Below, in pieces: positions 38,191-46,271 of a stretch of 64,000 nucleotides of DNA. The stretch lies in NCBI GenBank assembly GCA_052161605.1, contig CP197409.1; one strand, 5' to 3'. How positions within the stretch are numbered: the stretch's first letter is position 1; each line of letters starts with the position of its first letter. Origin of the DNA: JBKCUI01 sp052161605 (GTDB taxonomy: Bacteria; Planctomycetota; Planctomycetia; Pirellulales; Pirellulaceae). A program made the translations under genes and the position numbers. The notes below the pieces were generated by a model. That model did no database searches, was not told the origin of the DNA, and worked only from the letters and a program-made list of their open reading frames with translations.

Positions 38191-38379
38191 GCCCGTGATG
38201 GTAACCAGCCTTTTCCGGCGGTCCAAGTAGGTAAAGCTGGGCTAAGTCACCGAAACAAGCGTCCCCCGCCGGGGTTTTCCATAGTAAGGAAAGAATCATC
38301 CAGCTAAAATCTAGGGATATTTATCAAAGTAGTAACTAGATAGCCGAAACAGTAACGCATCCGAATCAGGATCCGAGCT

Positions 38380-39921
38380 ATGAAAAAGAAATTATCCATC
38401 TTTGTTGCCACACTACTCACGACCGCGTGGTTTGCGTCATCGCTGGAGGCCCAGTTCGGCGGGGGCCAAGGCGGCCCTGGAGGGGGACCGGGTGGACCAG
38501 GAGGAGGCGGTTGGGGCGGCCGAGATCGCGGTGGTGACCGTGGCGGCGACCGAGGTGGTGGTGATCGGGGCGGCAGCGAACGTGGCGGCGGTGATCGCGG
38601 CGGCATGCGGATGGAATTCGGTGGCATGGGTGGTGGGCCGCCCGGTATGGGGGGCATGATGATGGGGGGGGGTATGCCTAGCGGCGGCATGATGGGTGGT
38701 TTCGACCCCTCAAGTTTCCTCAGCCGCATGGACCGAAACGGTAATGGCAGCATTGACCCTGACGAAATGGAAGGCCCAGCTCGCTTCATGCTCGAACGCA
38801 TGGCTCGCGGGAACCCAAATATCGACATGTCGAAACCAATTCCCATCAGTGCTATCACGGAAGCGATTTCGGCTGCCCGTCGAGGCGGCGGTGAGGGAGG
38901 CGGATTCGGTGGCTGGGGTGGCGACTCCAACTGGGGTGGCGCAAACGATGACTCCGTTAGCATGGCTGAAAGCGTTCTCGTTCCTGGCTTCGGTATCAAA
39001 CGGGAACTTGCTCCTATTCCAGGTTTCGGATCAAACCCTTTCAAATTCAACGTCAAAGTCGAAGAGCAAGATCTTCGCGACGCAGAGGAGCGAATTCGCC
39101 GATACGACAGGAATCGGGATGGAATGCTGGACGCGAACGAACTAAAGGCTGGGCGCTGGGGGGATGACCCTATGACCTTTGACCAAAACGGTGACGGGAA
39201 ACTAACTCGCGAAGAGCTGGCGGTCCGTTCCGCAAAACGTCGATTGAATGCTGCGGCTAGCAGTAGCAACCAACGAGACAATCGCTCCCAGGCGAACAAC
39301 GGCCAGCAGTCTCGACAAGATTCCGATCGCAAAGAGATGCCGAATCCGTTCGAGAAGATCACCAGCTACCGAATAGCTGACAAAGATGGGAATCCAAAGC
39401 GACCCGCCGGTCTTCCTGAGTGGTTTATTCGCAAAGATGTCGATGGCGACAACCAAGTTTCGATGAGAGAGTTTGCGACGAAGTGGACTGAAGATGTCAT
39501 CGAAGATTTCAATCGATTCGACACCAACGGTGACGGCTTGATCACAACCAGAGAATGCCTAGCTGCTGTGAAGATGGGATTCATTCCCGGCTCCGCTAGC
39601 ACGAGCCCTAGCTCCAGCAGTAGGTCCTCTGGGTCAAGATCCGAGGGAGCAAGATCCGATTCTTCATCGGCCGCTTCGACGTCAACAGCATCCGGAGGAA
39701 CAACCAGCGGCGGAGCCTCGAGTGGCGGCACATCGACTGCCGACGCAAGAATGAAGGACTGGGTCGCCAAGAAGATTCAACCATTCGACAAAAATGGTGA
39801 CGGCAAGTTAGATGTTGATGAGCTCCGGGCTTACGACGCTACAATGGACTTCTCATCCGTTGACACCAATGGGGACGGACTAGCCGATGTTGACGAACTC
39901 GCTGCTGCGAGGAAAAGATAA
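38380..39921 (+). CDS. Secreted Gly-rich EF-hand protein
   Basis: Exported calcium-binding protein, 513 aa. Signal peptide residues 1-24 (LLTTAWFASSLEA). Residues 25-107 are almost all Gly with Pro, Arg, Asp and Met, a low-complexity tract. Seven EF-hand loops follow: DRNGNGSIDPDE (118), DRNRDGMLDANE, DQNGDGKLTREE, DVDGDNQVSMRE, DTNGDGLITTRE, DKNGDGKLDVDE and DTNGDGLADVDE, the last ending at the C-terminus. A Ser-rich linker separates the fifth and sixth. Such proteins are common in planctomycetes and are thought to act at the cell surface. An excellent terminator follows the stop. Confidence 0.85.
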   Translation: MKKKLSIFVATLLTTAWFASSLEAQFGGGQGGPGGGPGGPGGGGWGGRDRGGDRGGDRGGGDRGGSERGGGDRGGMRMEFGGMGGGPPGMGGMMMGGGMPSGGMMGGFDPSSFLSRMDRNGNGSIDPDEMEGPARFMLERMARGNPNIDMSKPIPISAITEAISAARRGGGEGGGFGGWGGDSNWGGANDDSVSMAESVLVPGFGIKRELAPIPGFGSNPFKFNVKVEEQDLRDAEERIRRYDRNRDGMLDANELKAGRWGDDPMTFDQNGDGKLTREELAVRSAKRRLNAAASSSNQRDNRSQANNGQQSRQDSDRKEMPNPFEKITSYRIADKDGNPKRPAGLPEWFIRKDVDGDNQVSMREFATKWTEDVIEDFNRFDTNGDGLITTRECLAAVKMGFIPGSASTSPSSSSRSSGSRSEGARSDSSSAASTSTASGGTTSGGASSGGTSTADARMKDWVAKKIQPFDKNGDGKLDVDELRAYDATMDFSSVDTNGDGLADVDELAAARKR

Positions 39922-39951
39922 TTGGATCATTGAATACCTAACGCACGCATC

Positions 39952-39980
39952 AAAGAGGGGCTGTTCATCCCCTCTTTTTT
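39952..39980 (+). terminator. Rho-independent terminator of the EF-hand gene
   Basis: AAAGAGGGG, loop CTGTTCAT, then CCCCTCTTTTTT: nine pairs with an eight-base loop and an immediate run of six T, followed by GTTTTT. It ends just before the nth gene. Confidence 0.88.
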
Positions 39981-40006
39981 GTTTTTGAACCTTACCAAAA
40001 TCGCGA

Positions 40007-40657
40007 ATGAAAAAGACCGAGCGAGCTGAAGTCGTTTTTCAACGACTAAACGAACTCTACCCCGAGACCCCTATCCCTCTCGAGCATCAAGATCCCTATA
40101 CGCTGCTAGTGGCAGTTCTGTTGAGTGCCCAGTGCACCGACAAGATGGTGAATCGAGTCACGCCAGACTTGTGGAAACTAGCGGACAATCCCGCTGACAT
40201 GAGCCGTCAAAGTGCAGAAGCTATTCGACAGATCATTAAACCGTGTGGCTTGAGCCCCCGAAAATCAGTCGCCATCAAAGAGCTGTCGACCATTCTTGTA
40301 GAGAAGTATGATGGCAAGGTTCCCGAGTCTTTCGAGGAGCTCGAGCAGCTTCCCGGCGTGGGGCACAAGACCGCTTCGGTCGTCATGAGCCAAGGCTTCG
40401 GAGTTCCCGCGTTTCCTGTCGACACCCATATCCATCGACTTGCACAGCGTTGGGGATTAACGAACGGGCGATCTGTCGAGCAAACGGAAAAGGATCTTAA
40501 ATCGCTTTTTCCTCGCGAGCACTGGAACAGCTTGCACCTGCAGATCATTTTCTACGGCAGAGAGCACTGCACCGCCCGAGGCTGCGACGGCACCGTATGC
40601 GGTCTATGCCGAGAGCTCTACCCCAAACGCCGCAAGCCTGTTGTGACGAAAAAATAA
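40007..40657 (+). CDS. nth: Endonuclease III (Nth)
   Basis: Bifunctional DNA glycosylase/AP-lyase for oxidised pyrimidines in base excision repair, 216 aa. The helix-hairpin-helix reads LPGVGHKTASVV (about 115-127) with the catalytic Lys in HKTA, and the catalytic Asp is in FPVDTHIHRL (about 140). The C-terminal cysteines are C-x4-C-x4-C-x2-C (CTARGC, then CGLC) instead of the usual C-x6-C-x2-C-x5-C of the 4Fe-4S cluster, so the cluster either uses a different set or has changed. The gene has its own promoter region after the terminator of the preceding gene. Confidence 0.93.
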   Translation: MKKTERAEVVFQRLNELYPETPIPLEHQDPYTLLVAVLLSAQCTDKMVNRVTPDLWKLADNPADMSRQSAEAIRQIIKPCGLSPRKSVAIKELSTILVEKYDGKVPESFEELEQLPGVGHKTASVVMSQGFGVPAFPVDTHIHRLAQRWGLTNGRSVEQTEKDLKSLFPREHWNSLHLQIIFYGREHCTARGCDGTVCGLCRELYPKRRKPVVTKK

Positions 40658-41007
40658 AGCAAACGTTCGCGTCTAAATCTACCCCCGCAAATACAAGCGT
40701 AACGGCGCAAGCCGTACGGTGTCGGTCCGCAAATAGTAGCGTAAGGGCGCAAGCCGTACGGTGTAGTTCTGCAAATACTAGCGTAAGGGCGCAAGCCGTA
40801 CGGTGTCGGTCCGCAAATAGTAGCGTAACGGCGCAAGCCGTACGGTGTAGTTCTGCAAATACTAGCGTAAGGGCGCAAGCCGTACGGTGTAGGGCAATGC
40901 GTAGCGAGCCCGTAAGTCGCCTTCGGCGACGATCCACAAATGATGGGGAAAGTTGGATTACCAACTAGACTGCTGGGTCGTTAGTGCGTTGGAGCCCTAC
41001 CGCACGC
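40658..41007. other. Intergenic region with tandem repeats between nth and a phosphoesterase gene
   Basis: The main content is the 42-bp repeat array (40687-40896). Several long frames cross it on both strands because 42 is divisible by three; these are artefacts of the repeat. The rest, 40897-41007, shows a CGCCTTCGGCG hairpin-like palindrome near 40918 and no gene. Confidence 0.6.
40687..40896 (+). repeat. Five-unit 42-bp tandem repeat with GNRA-type hairpins
   Basis: Five units of GCAAATA(C/G)(T/A)AGCGTAA followed by (C/G)GGCGCAAGCCGTACGGTGT and a six-base linker. The linkers alternate between CGGTCC and AGTTCT, giving an 84-base higher-order unit; the last copy ends GTAGGGC. Each unit contains GGC-GCAA-GCC, a stem with a GCAA loop of the GNRA type, and the palindrome CCGTACGG. 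Confidence 0.85.
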
Positions 41008-41754
41008 CTATCGCCCATCCTTGAGCCGATCGCCTAGAAAATTATCGAGTTCTGCGATGTTGTAAATCTTTTGAATGGTCGTATCGATATCGTATTCGAT
41101 CCGTCGGTATTCGATAGCTTGGTCTTCCAGAATCACGTAACAGCTACGCCAGTCGCCATCTCTCGGTTGCCCCACGCTGCCTACGTTAACCATAGCCTTG
41201 TCAGAAGGAAGCTGCGTTTTGTATCCAAACTCATCCGGCCGCTGGAACTGAAGATTGGGGGAAAAAATACCGGGAGCGTGCGTGTGGCCTTGGAATGAGT
41301 ATCCCTGGACCATAGAGAAAAGCTTTTCCATCTTCCGGCGGTTGTAGATATCCTCTGGGAAGACGTATTCGTTGAGAGGATTGCGAACCGAACCATGTAC
41401 GAAAAGAATGTTGCCTTCGCTAATGGTGCGTGGCATCCGAGCGATAAACTCGAGACGGCGTTTGGAGTCGTCAGGACAATCGGGATTCTCCAGTTGTCGC
41501 CGGGTCCAGAAGATCGCTTGTTCGGCAGCGGCGCTAAAGCCTTCGGGGTCGATCAATGCACCATAGTCATGATTCCCCAGCACACAGCCATCCATTTGGG
41601 TTACCAGGTCCAAGCATTCGCAAGGGTTTGGGCCGTACCCCACTACATCGCCGAGGCAGATCGTTCGGTCGCAACCTTGCGTGCGGATATCGGCCTGCAC
41701 CGCTTGGAGAGCTTCAAGGTTTCCGTGAATATCGCTTACAATCGCAGTCCGCAC
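41008..41754 (-). CDS. Metallophosphoesterase (YfcE/MJ0936-like), copy 1
   Basis: Predicted binuclear-metal phosphodiesterase or phosphatase, 248 aa. Motifs: DIHGN (D8, H10), LGDVVGYGP (D36), GNHD near 64, and GHTHAPGIF near 160. These correspond to the calcineurin-like metal ligands. It is a close relative of the next gene, which lies 17 bases upstream on the same strand; both share the GYGPNPCECLDLV segment. The small YfcE-like family acts on phosphodiesters of unknown physiological nature. Confidence 0.88.
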   Translation of the reverse strand: MRTAIVSDIHGNLEALQAVQADIRTQGCDRTICLGDVVGYGPNPCECLDLVTQMDGCVLGNHDYGALIDPEGFSAAAEQAIFWTRRQLENPDCPDDSKRRLEFIARMPRTISEGNILFVHGSVRNPLNEYVFPEDIYNRRKMEKLFSMVQGYSFQGHTHAPGIFSPNLQFQRPDEFGYKTQLPSDKAMVNVGSVGQPRDGDWRSCYVILEDQAIEYRRIEYDIDTTIQKIYNIAELDNFLGDRLKDGR

Positions 41755-41771
41755 GCCTAGTCCTCAGTTCT

Positions 41772-42524
41772 CTATCGACCCGTTCTAAGCCGATCACCCA
41801 GCATCCGATCCAAATCCGTAATGGCATAGATTTTTTCAATCGTCTTGTCGAAATCGTACGGCACACGTCGGAAGAAAATTTTCTTCGCGGCATGATCGAC
41901 GATGACATAGCACGCACGATTATCTTCGTCGCGAGGTTGCCCGACGCTTCCGACGTTGACCATGATTTTTTCGCGACCGAGAGGAAAGACGTTTTCGCAA
42001 GCGTCGGGGCGAATGAATTCCAGGTCGGTGGTAAACACACCGGGCATGTGCGTGTGGCCTTGGAAGCAGTATTGGGTCACGCGGTTGAAGATGCTATCCA
42101 TTTTGTTCTTGTCGTAGATGAACTCGGGGAAAACATATTCGTTGGTTGGGTCACGTGGGGATCCATGCACGTAGAGGAATTTATCGTTGACGTGCATTTT
42201 GGGGAGTTCACTGAGAAAGTCCCAGCGTTTGTTGACCACGTTGGTGGGCCCTTGATCGAGGCAGTCGCGGGTCCAATAAATCGCGCGGAGGGCGACAGGA
42301 TTAAAGCCATCTGGGTCGAACAGAGCGGCTTGGTCGTGGTTCCCCATGATGGTGAGGACCGATTTTTTCATGACCAGATCGAGGCATTCGCAAGGGTTTG
42401 GTCCGTATCCTACCACATCGCCGAGGCACATCACCTCGTCCACACTCTGGGTTGATATATCAGCGAGAACGGCCTGGAACGCTTCCAAATTGCCGTGGAT
42501 ATCGCTGATCAGTGCTTGCCTCAC
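41772..42524 (-). CDS. Metallophosphoesterase (YfcE/MJ0936-like), copy 2
   Basis: Paralogue of the preceding protein, 250 aa, with the same metal-site motifs: SDIHGN, CLGDVVGYGPNPCECLDLV, GNHD and GHTHMPGVF. It is the upstream gene of the pair, with only 17 bases between them, so they are probably one transcript. The tandem duplication seems old, as the proteins differ throughout their C-terminal halves. Substrate unknown. Confidence 0.88.
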   Translation of the reverse strand: MRQALISDIHGNLEAFQAVLADISTQSVDEVMCLGDVVGYGPNPCECLDLVMKKSVLTIMGNHDQAALFDPDGFNPVALRAIYWTRDCLDQGPTNVVNKRWDFLSELPKMHVNDKFLYVHGSPRDPTNEYVFPEFIYDKNKMDSIFNRVTQYCFQGHTHMPGVFTTDLEFIRPDACENVFPLGREKIMVNVGSVGQPRDEDNRACYVIVDHAAKKIFFRRVPYDFDKTIEKIYAITDLDRMLGDRLRTGR

Positions 42525-42758
42525 GCTATCAACCTTTCTGGAAATCTCTCAAGGGCTAGGAAGTGAAACCGGTTGATCGCGTAGCGAGATAGGTCTATGG
42601 GGCACAAAGGTTGTGGGGAGCTCAGCGATCTGGGGAGTCATAGTCTAAACGAAAGCGGGCGGGATGCGAGTCCAGCTTAGGTGGAAAAGGACATTGGCAG
42701 GAAGGTAATTTTGAAGGTTTGGGCTGGACGTGAAACCGGGAATGCGTACTATTTGACC

Positions 42759-42832
<74 letters not shown>

Positions 42833-42879
42833 CTTCTCTGTTTGGTTAGGAAACTGACCGCAGTAGGTTATTCGATTAA

Positions 42880-42917
42880 GCCGGTGTCTTGCAGCAACGC
42901 AAAACACCGGCTTTTTT
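42880..42917 (+). terminator. Terminator of the tRNA-fMet transcript
   Basis: GCCGGTGT pairs with ACACCGGC over a 16-base loop, followed at once by TTTTTTCG. Correct orientation and distance for ending the tRNA-fMet transcript. Confidence 0.85.
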
Positions 42918-43285
42918 CGTATTTTCCTGCAATCTTCTGGGTCTCAACCACTCTCCGGAGACTCGATTCCCGGTCGCAACTCTCGCCAAATCAGCCCCTC
43001 TCTGGGGGCCAATCAGAGACAAATACTCTCAGAGTCTCTGGGTTATGAAAAACGCCGGGTTAACGACTCTGGGTAATTCCCTGTCCGACTTGCTCGGGAT
43101 TCTTTTTTGCAGCTAGTCCGACTCAGTAGGGAGCCGGAGCTTGCGAACTCTGCGGGCGTTTCCCCGCTCGGGGAGCAAAGCTATAGCCAAGGCTTGCTTC
43201 CATCTCGGAACCATTTGGCGAGGAAGCGGGACCGCAGTCTTACGATGCTGCTTTAAGACACCCAGAAAACTGCCCCACCACTACA

Positions 43286-43311
43286 CACCAGGCCACTTCG
43301 CTGGCCTGGTG
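43286..43311 (-). terminator. Probable terminator of the periplasmic Cys/His protein gene
   Basis: CACCAGGCCA and TGGCCTGGTG pair perfectly (ten pairs, six-base loop CTTCGC). It lies 35 bases after the stop of the minus-strand gene. The tail lacks a clean T-run. Confidence 0.5.
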
Positions 43312-43345
43312 GAGCAAATCGTCCCGACGACGAAGCGATGAAGAG

Positions 43346-43939
43346 TTACTTGTCGGCGTTCGCAGCGGGCGAACTGTGATGCTGATGTGCATCAGCCATT
43401 GAAGCATAAGCCGCTTCTTCGTGGCCAAGCTCTTTCAAGACCTGGTCATGCTCCTTCTTCAGCTCCTCAAGCGATGCGTGCATCTTGCTACACATTTCGG
43501 CGCATACCTTGCCGTCAGGGCTTTGCTTGCAGCATTCTTCATGCAGAGATTTCTGGATCGTCGTCGCTTGCCCCAGCTGCGTTTCCATTTTCTTCACATG
43601 TTGAAGAACCTTTGGATTAGCCCCGTGTTCCTCACGAACGATCACTAGATCCCGCTGGATGGCCTGCAACTGCTGACCAAGCATCTGAGATTCGCCTTGA
43701 GTCACCTGGGTTTGAATCATCGGCGAATGAGTTGCATACCGCTGAATTCCGGTTGAATAGTCTCTCGCATGTTGGATGTTGCGAGACGTTCGCTGGTTGG
43801 CCCAGAATCCTGCCCCGTTGTTTCTCGATACCTTGTCATTGATCCGTGATTGGGCTTGCGTCACTTGCGGAAAGGCAAGTGCGAGACCCGCTACCAGTGC
43901 GATCGAAGCCGCAACTTTTCCAAAACTTTCGATACTCAT
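43346..43939 (-). CDS. Exported metal-site-like protein, first gene of the metal island
   Basis: Unknown 197-residue protein with a signal peptide (about residues 1-30; ALAFPQVTQAQS). The mature part has a helical middle, a cluster of cysteines (HEECCKQSPDGKVCAEMCS, about 140-158) and a His-rich C-terminus (MADAHQHHSS). Such Cys/His sites suggest heavy-metal binding in the periplasm, matching the copper genes beside it, but no family is recognised. The ATG at 43939 is preferred because AAAGGAACT lies before it; the frame runs on to 44026. A hairpin terminator follows. Confidence 0.65.
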   Translation of the reverse strand: MSIESFGKVAASIALVAGLALAFPQVTQAQSRINDKVSRNNGAGFWANQRTSRNIQHARDYSTGIQRYATHSPMIQTQVTQGESQMLGQQLQAIQRDLVIVREEHGANPKVLQHVKKMETQLGQATTIQKSLHEECCKQSPDGKVCAEMCSKMHASLEELKKEHDQVLKELGHEEAAYASMADAHQHHSSPAANADK

Positions 43940-44145
43940 CATAGTTCCTTTCAAGAACATGACTTGCGACATCATGAATTCAAAGATGTCGACTTCTGTG
44001 AGGTCGTGAGCCGCCATTCGGTCCACACATGCGAGTTTGATGCTTCGCTCGTGACTCTCCTTCAGAAATAAAACTGATTCGGAGCATGAATTTCGAAGTA
44101 GTGCTGAATTCGTATCAGGATTCCGAATTGACGAAGGCTGGTTTT

Positions 44146-44829
44146 CTAACGTGTTCGGAAGTCACCTACGTACTGTCCAACTTTACTCGGCTCGAAGCTT
44201 GACGAAACGCAGTAGGAAGCTCTTTTCCAGCCAACAAGCGCACAAAACGTTGTTATTCCACAGACTTCGAATCCCATCCGTTTTACAGCCAGAATCGCTC
44301 GTGCATTGTTGGCGTCAGTCGTCAAAGCAATTCGCAGGATGCCGTCCGCCCTAAGAATCTTTGCTGTCTGACTAATGAGTACTTGATATAACCGCTTACC
44401 GCGATGTTCGGGATTTACGAATGCGGCGAAAAGATAAGCGGTCCGAGGATCCAGAAATAACGGAAGACCTGTCCATGCATGTCCGTTGGAGTTATGCGCG
44501 GCTGGAATCTCGCCCGTGCCAACCCAGGCATATGCAACAATCGCTTCGCTGGCCATTAATACATAGCAACGAAATCTTTTACGATCGAGATATTGAAAAG
44601 CTTCAAACTGGAAGAGCGGGTTGCACTGTGAAAGAATATCGAAGCTCTCGACCGATAGTTCAATTAGTTCAATCCCGTCGGGTAACTTTTGTCCGGATGC
44701 AGCTAAGTGTTCGACATTGGAACACATGAGTAGGCTGAAGTCGGCAATACCTACGCGTCGAAGTAGTGAATACACAAGCCTATCAATTTTTCGCGGAGCG
44801 AGCGTGGATGTTGCATCCGATATCACCAA
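44146..44829 (-). CDS. GNAT-family N-acetyltransferase-like protein
   Basis: Predicted acetyltransferase, 227 aa. The acetyl-CoA-binding region is visible as AAFVNPEHRGKRLYQVLISQ (about 138-157), followed by a strand and DANNARAILAVKRMGFEV, the typical GNAT end. The N-terminal half is less conserved. It lies between the two Cys-rich exported proteins of the metal island but has no obvious metal connection, so it may be a passenger. The substrate is unknown. Confidence 0.72.
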   Translation of the reverse strand: MVISDATSTLAPRKIDRLVYSLLRRVGIADFSLLMCSNVEHLAASGQKLPDGIELIELSVESFDILSQCNPLFQFEAFQYLDRKRFRCYVLMASEAIVAYAWVGTGEIPAAHNSNGHAWTGLPLFLDPRTAYLFAAFVNPEHRGKRLYQVLISQTAKILRADGILRIALTTDANNARAILAVKRMGFEVCGITTFCALVGWKRASYCVSSSFEPSKVGQYVGDFRTR

Positions 44830-44968
44830 TGTCTCACAACCAGTGGCAACGCCCTCAATTGGTTCTTCGTTTTTGGATATAACGATTTCTCCCCGATCGT
44901 CAAAACAAATTTTTGTTCAATGCTTCGCTAACTAACTTTTCAGTCCAAAACGAAGCTAGCCTCGCATT

Positions 44969-44999
44969 GAGTGTTGGTCGTTAAAGACAACCAACACTC
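44969..44999. terminator. Hairpin between Cys-rich gene and GNAT gene
   Basis: GAGTGTTGGT and ACCAACACTC pair perfectly (ten pairs, eleven-base loop). It lies 47 bases after the stop of the minus-strand Cys-rich gene. A short TTT follows on the plus strand, none on the minus, so function as a terminator is likely but not strict. Confidence 0.5.
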
Positions 45000-45045
45000 T
45001 TTGAAAACCTGCCGGTATAACAAACAGGTTAGTATTGTTGACAAT

Positions 45046-45387
45046 CTACTTGGCACCTGAGACGACCTTTTTCAGTCCCTTCTCGGATGGGCACATTGGG
45101 CACGTACCACTCTCGACACCCTGTGTGAGCGTGCTCGCGGCTGAGCTGGATTCTTTGCCTCCGCAACAAGTGCCCCCACAGGCCTTGGAATCGCTTGTGC
45201 AGCATTCGCATGTGCACTGTGCACAGCTGCAAATCCCGGCTTCACAGCAGCGGCCGCCGTCGGTACAGCAACTAGAGCAAACGCATGCTTGTGGCACATC
45301 AGTGGTCGGGTTGCTTGCGACACTCGCCGCAATTGCAAGACTAACAGCAAAAAAAACCAACATCAAAAACACAGCTACTGACTTCAT
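45046..45387 (-). CDS. Small exported Cys-rich protein
   Basis: Unknown 113-residue protein with a signal peptide (VFLMLVFFAVSLAIAAS) and a mature part with about 20 Cys in CC, CxC and CxxC pairs (CVCSSCC, CCEAGICSCAQC, CECC, CGGTCCGG, CPMC). The density of metal-site-like cysteines and its place in the copper island suggest metal binding or sequestration outside the membrane. No domain recognised. It is distinct in sequence from the 29.8-kb Cys-rich repeat protein. Confidence 0.6.
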   Translation of the reverse strand: MKSVAVFLMLVFFAVSLAIAASVASNPTTDVPQACVCSSCCTDGGRCCEAGICSCAQCTCECCTSDSKACGGTCCGGKESSSAASTLTQGVESGTCPMCPSEKGLKKVVSGAK

Positions 45388-45770
45388 TCTTCAACCTCGT
45401 GTTTGACTATCGGACCTCGCGTTGCATGAAACCATTTCCGCAACCGTAAGTTTGGATGCACTTTGCCGACACTTTCTTCAGCGAACTTTGGATTATTTTC
45501 GAACCCGGTGCACCTGTCCTGCTCGATTGGCGCTCATTCAGATTCGGCACTGCTCCAGTCGTTTGCAGAATGCTCGCCAAACATTGCTTGAGTGCTTAGA
45601 TGAAGCTCAATCGAATTGCCTTCACCGCTTTTTTGATTTTTTTGGGGTTTTCTCGATACTTGCTTTATCTCCGAGAAATACCGCATTCCGGCATGAGTGC
45701 TGCGGGGGCGTCATTGCGAAGGCTTCGAACCTTTCGAGGTCATTTACCCCAATTTCATGCGAGGTTTGTT
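45388..45770. other. Divergent spacer before the Csp-like gene
   Basis: Open frames cross it but none has coding features; the frame leading into the Csp-like gene begins with hydrophobic but otherwise unstructured sequence. It probably contains the promoters of the Cys-rich gene and the Csp-like gene. Confidence 0.45.
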
Positions 45771-46193
45771 ATGTCCCACTTTTCACTTGTTGCTGCGTTC
45801 GCCCTATCCGCGATTGTTCCGCTCTCGGCATTTGCCGACCAACATGAGGATTCGAAAATGAAGAAATGCGCCGAAGTCTGTGCCGCTTGCCAAGTCGAGT
45901 GCGATAGCTGTTTTGATCATTGCCTGAAAATGCTTTCCGAAGGGAAAAAGGAGCATCAGGCAACCGCAAGAATGTGCGCTGACTGCGCCGAGTGCTGCAA
46001 AACATGCGCGACACTGTGCGCCCGAAACAGTCCCTTAGCTAAGCCCATGCTCGAATGCTGCGCCAAGTGTTGTGAAGAGTGTGCGGCTGCGTGCGAAAAA
46101 TTCCCCGATGATGAACATATGGCCGCATGTGCTAAGTCCTGCCGCGAGTGCGCGAAGGAATGTCGCGACATGCTCAAGCAAGTTCAGAAATGA
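45771..46193 (+). CDS. Four-helix-bundle copper storage-like protein (Csp family)
   Basis: Exported Csp-like protein, 140 aa. The signal peptide is residues 1-22 (AFALSAIVPLSAFA). The mature part has 22 Cys spaced in helical CxxC and CxxxC steps (CAEVCAACQVECDSC, CADCAECCKTCATLC, CAKCCEECAAAC, CAKSCRECAKEC), the arrangement by which Csp proteins pack many Cu(I) ions in a four-helix bundle. The frame extends to 45600, but the ATG at 45771 gives the signal peptide. Csp1-type proteins are exported and store copper; this fits the neighbouring CopA. Convergent with copA. Confidence 0.85.
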   Translation: MSHFSLVAAFALSAIVPLSAFADQHEDSKMKKCAEVCAACQVECDSCFDHCLKMLSEGKKEHQATARMCADCAECCKTCATLCARNSPLAKPMLECCAKCCEECAAACEKFPDDEHMAACAKSCRECAKECRDMLKQVQK

Positions 46194-46233
46194 TTGCATA
46201 GCAACAACCGGGAAGTGAAATGACGAGTCTTTT

Positions 46234-46266
46234 GTTTCAAGCCGCGCTTCCGGCGCGGCTTGAAAC
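46234..46266. terminator. Hairpin between the Csp-like gene and copA
   Basis: GTTTCAAGCCGCGC and GCGCGGCTTGAAAC pair perfectly (14 pairs, five-base loop). It sits exactly between two converging genes and is symmetric, so it can serve both. A T-run precedes it on the plus strand but does not follow it. Confidence 0.55.
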
Positions 46267-46271
46267 TCAAC

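Larger units (their letters stand above)
42833..43345. other. Spacer after tRNA-fMet, edge of the metal island
   Basis: Besides the tRNA terminator and the hairpin at 43286-43311 I see no gene. It contains several short C/G-rich palindromes. Left end of the putative island; no repeat of the tRNA 3' end could be recognised by eye elsewhere in the window. Confidence 0.5.

Noticed and set aside
38304..39362. Long Pro/Arg-rich frame on the minus strand
   Set aside because: It mirrors the Gly-rich EF-hand gene on the plus strand; its composition is a consequence of that low-complexity tract.
40687..40896. CRISPR array
   Set aside because: Repeats follow each other directly with only six-base alternating linkers, so there are no spacers, and no cas genes are nearby.
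40545..40968. Long frames on both strands across the 42-bp repeats
   Set aside because: The repeat unit length is a multiple of three, so all frames stay open and yield repetitive peptides; these are artefacts.
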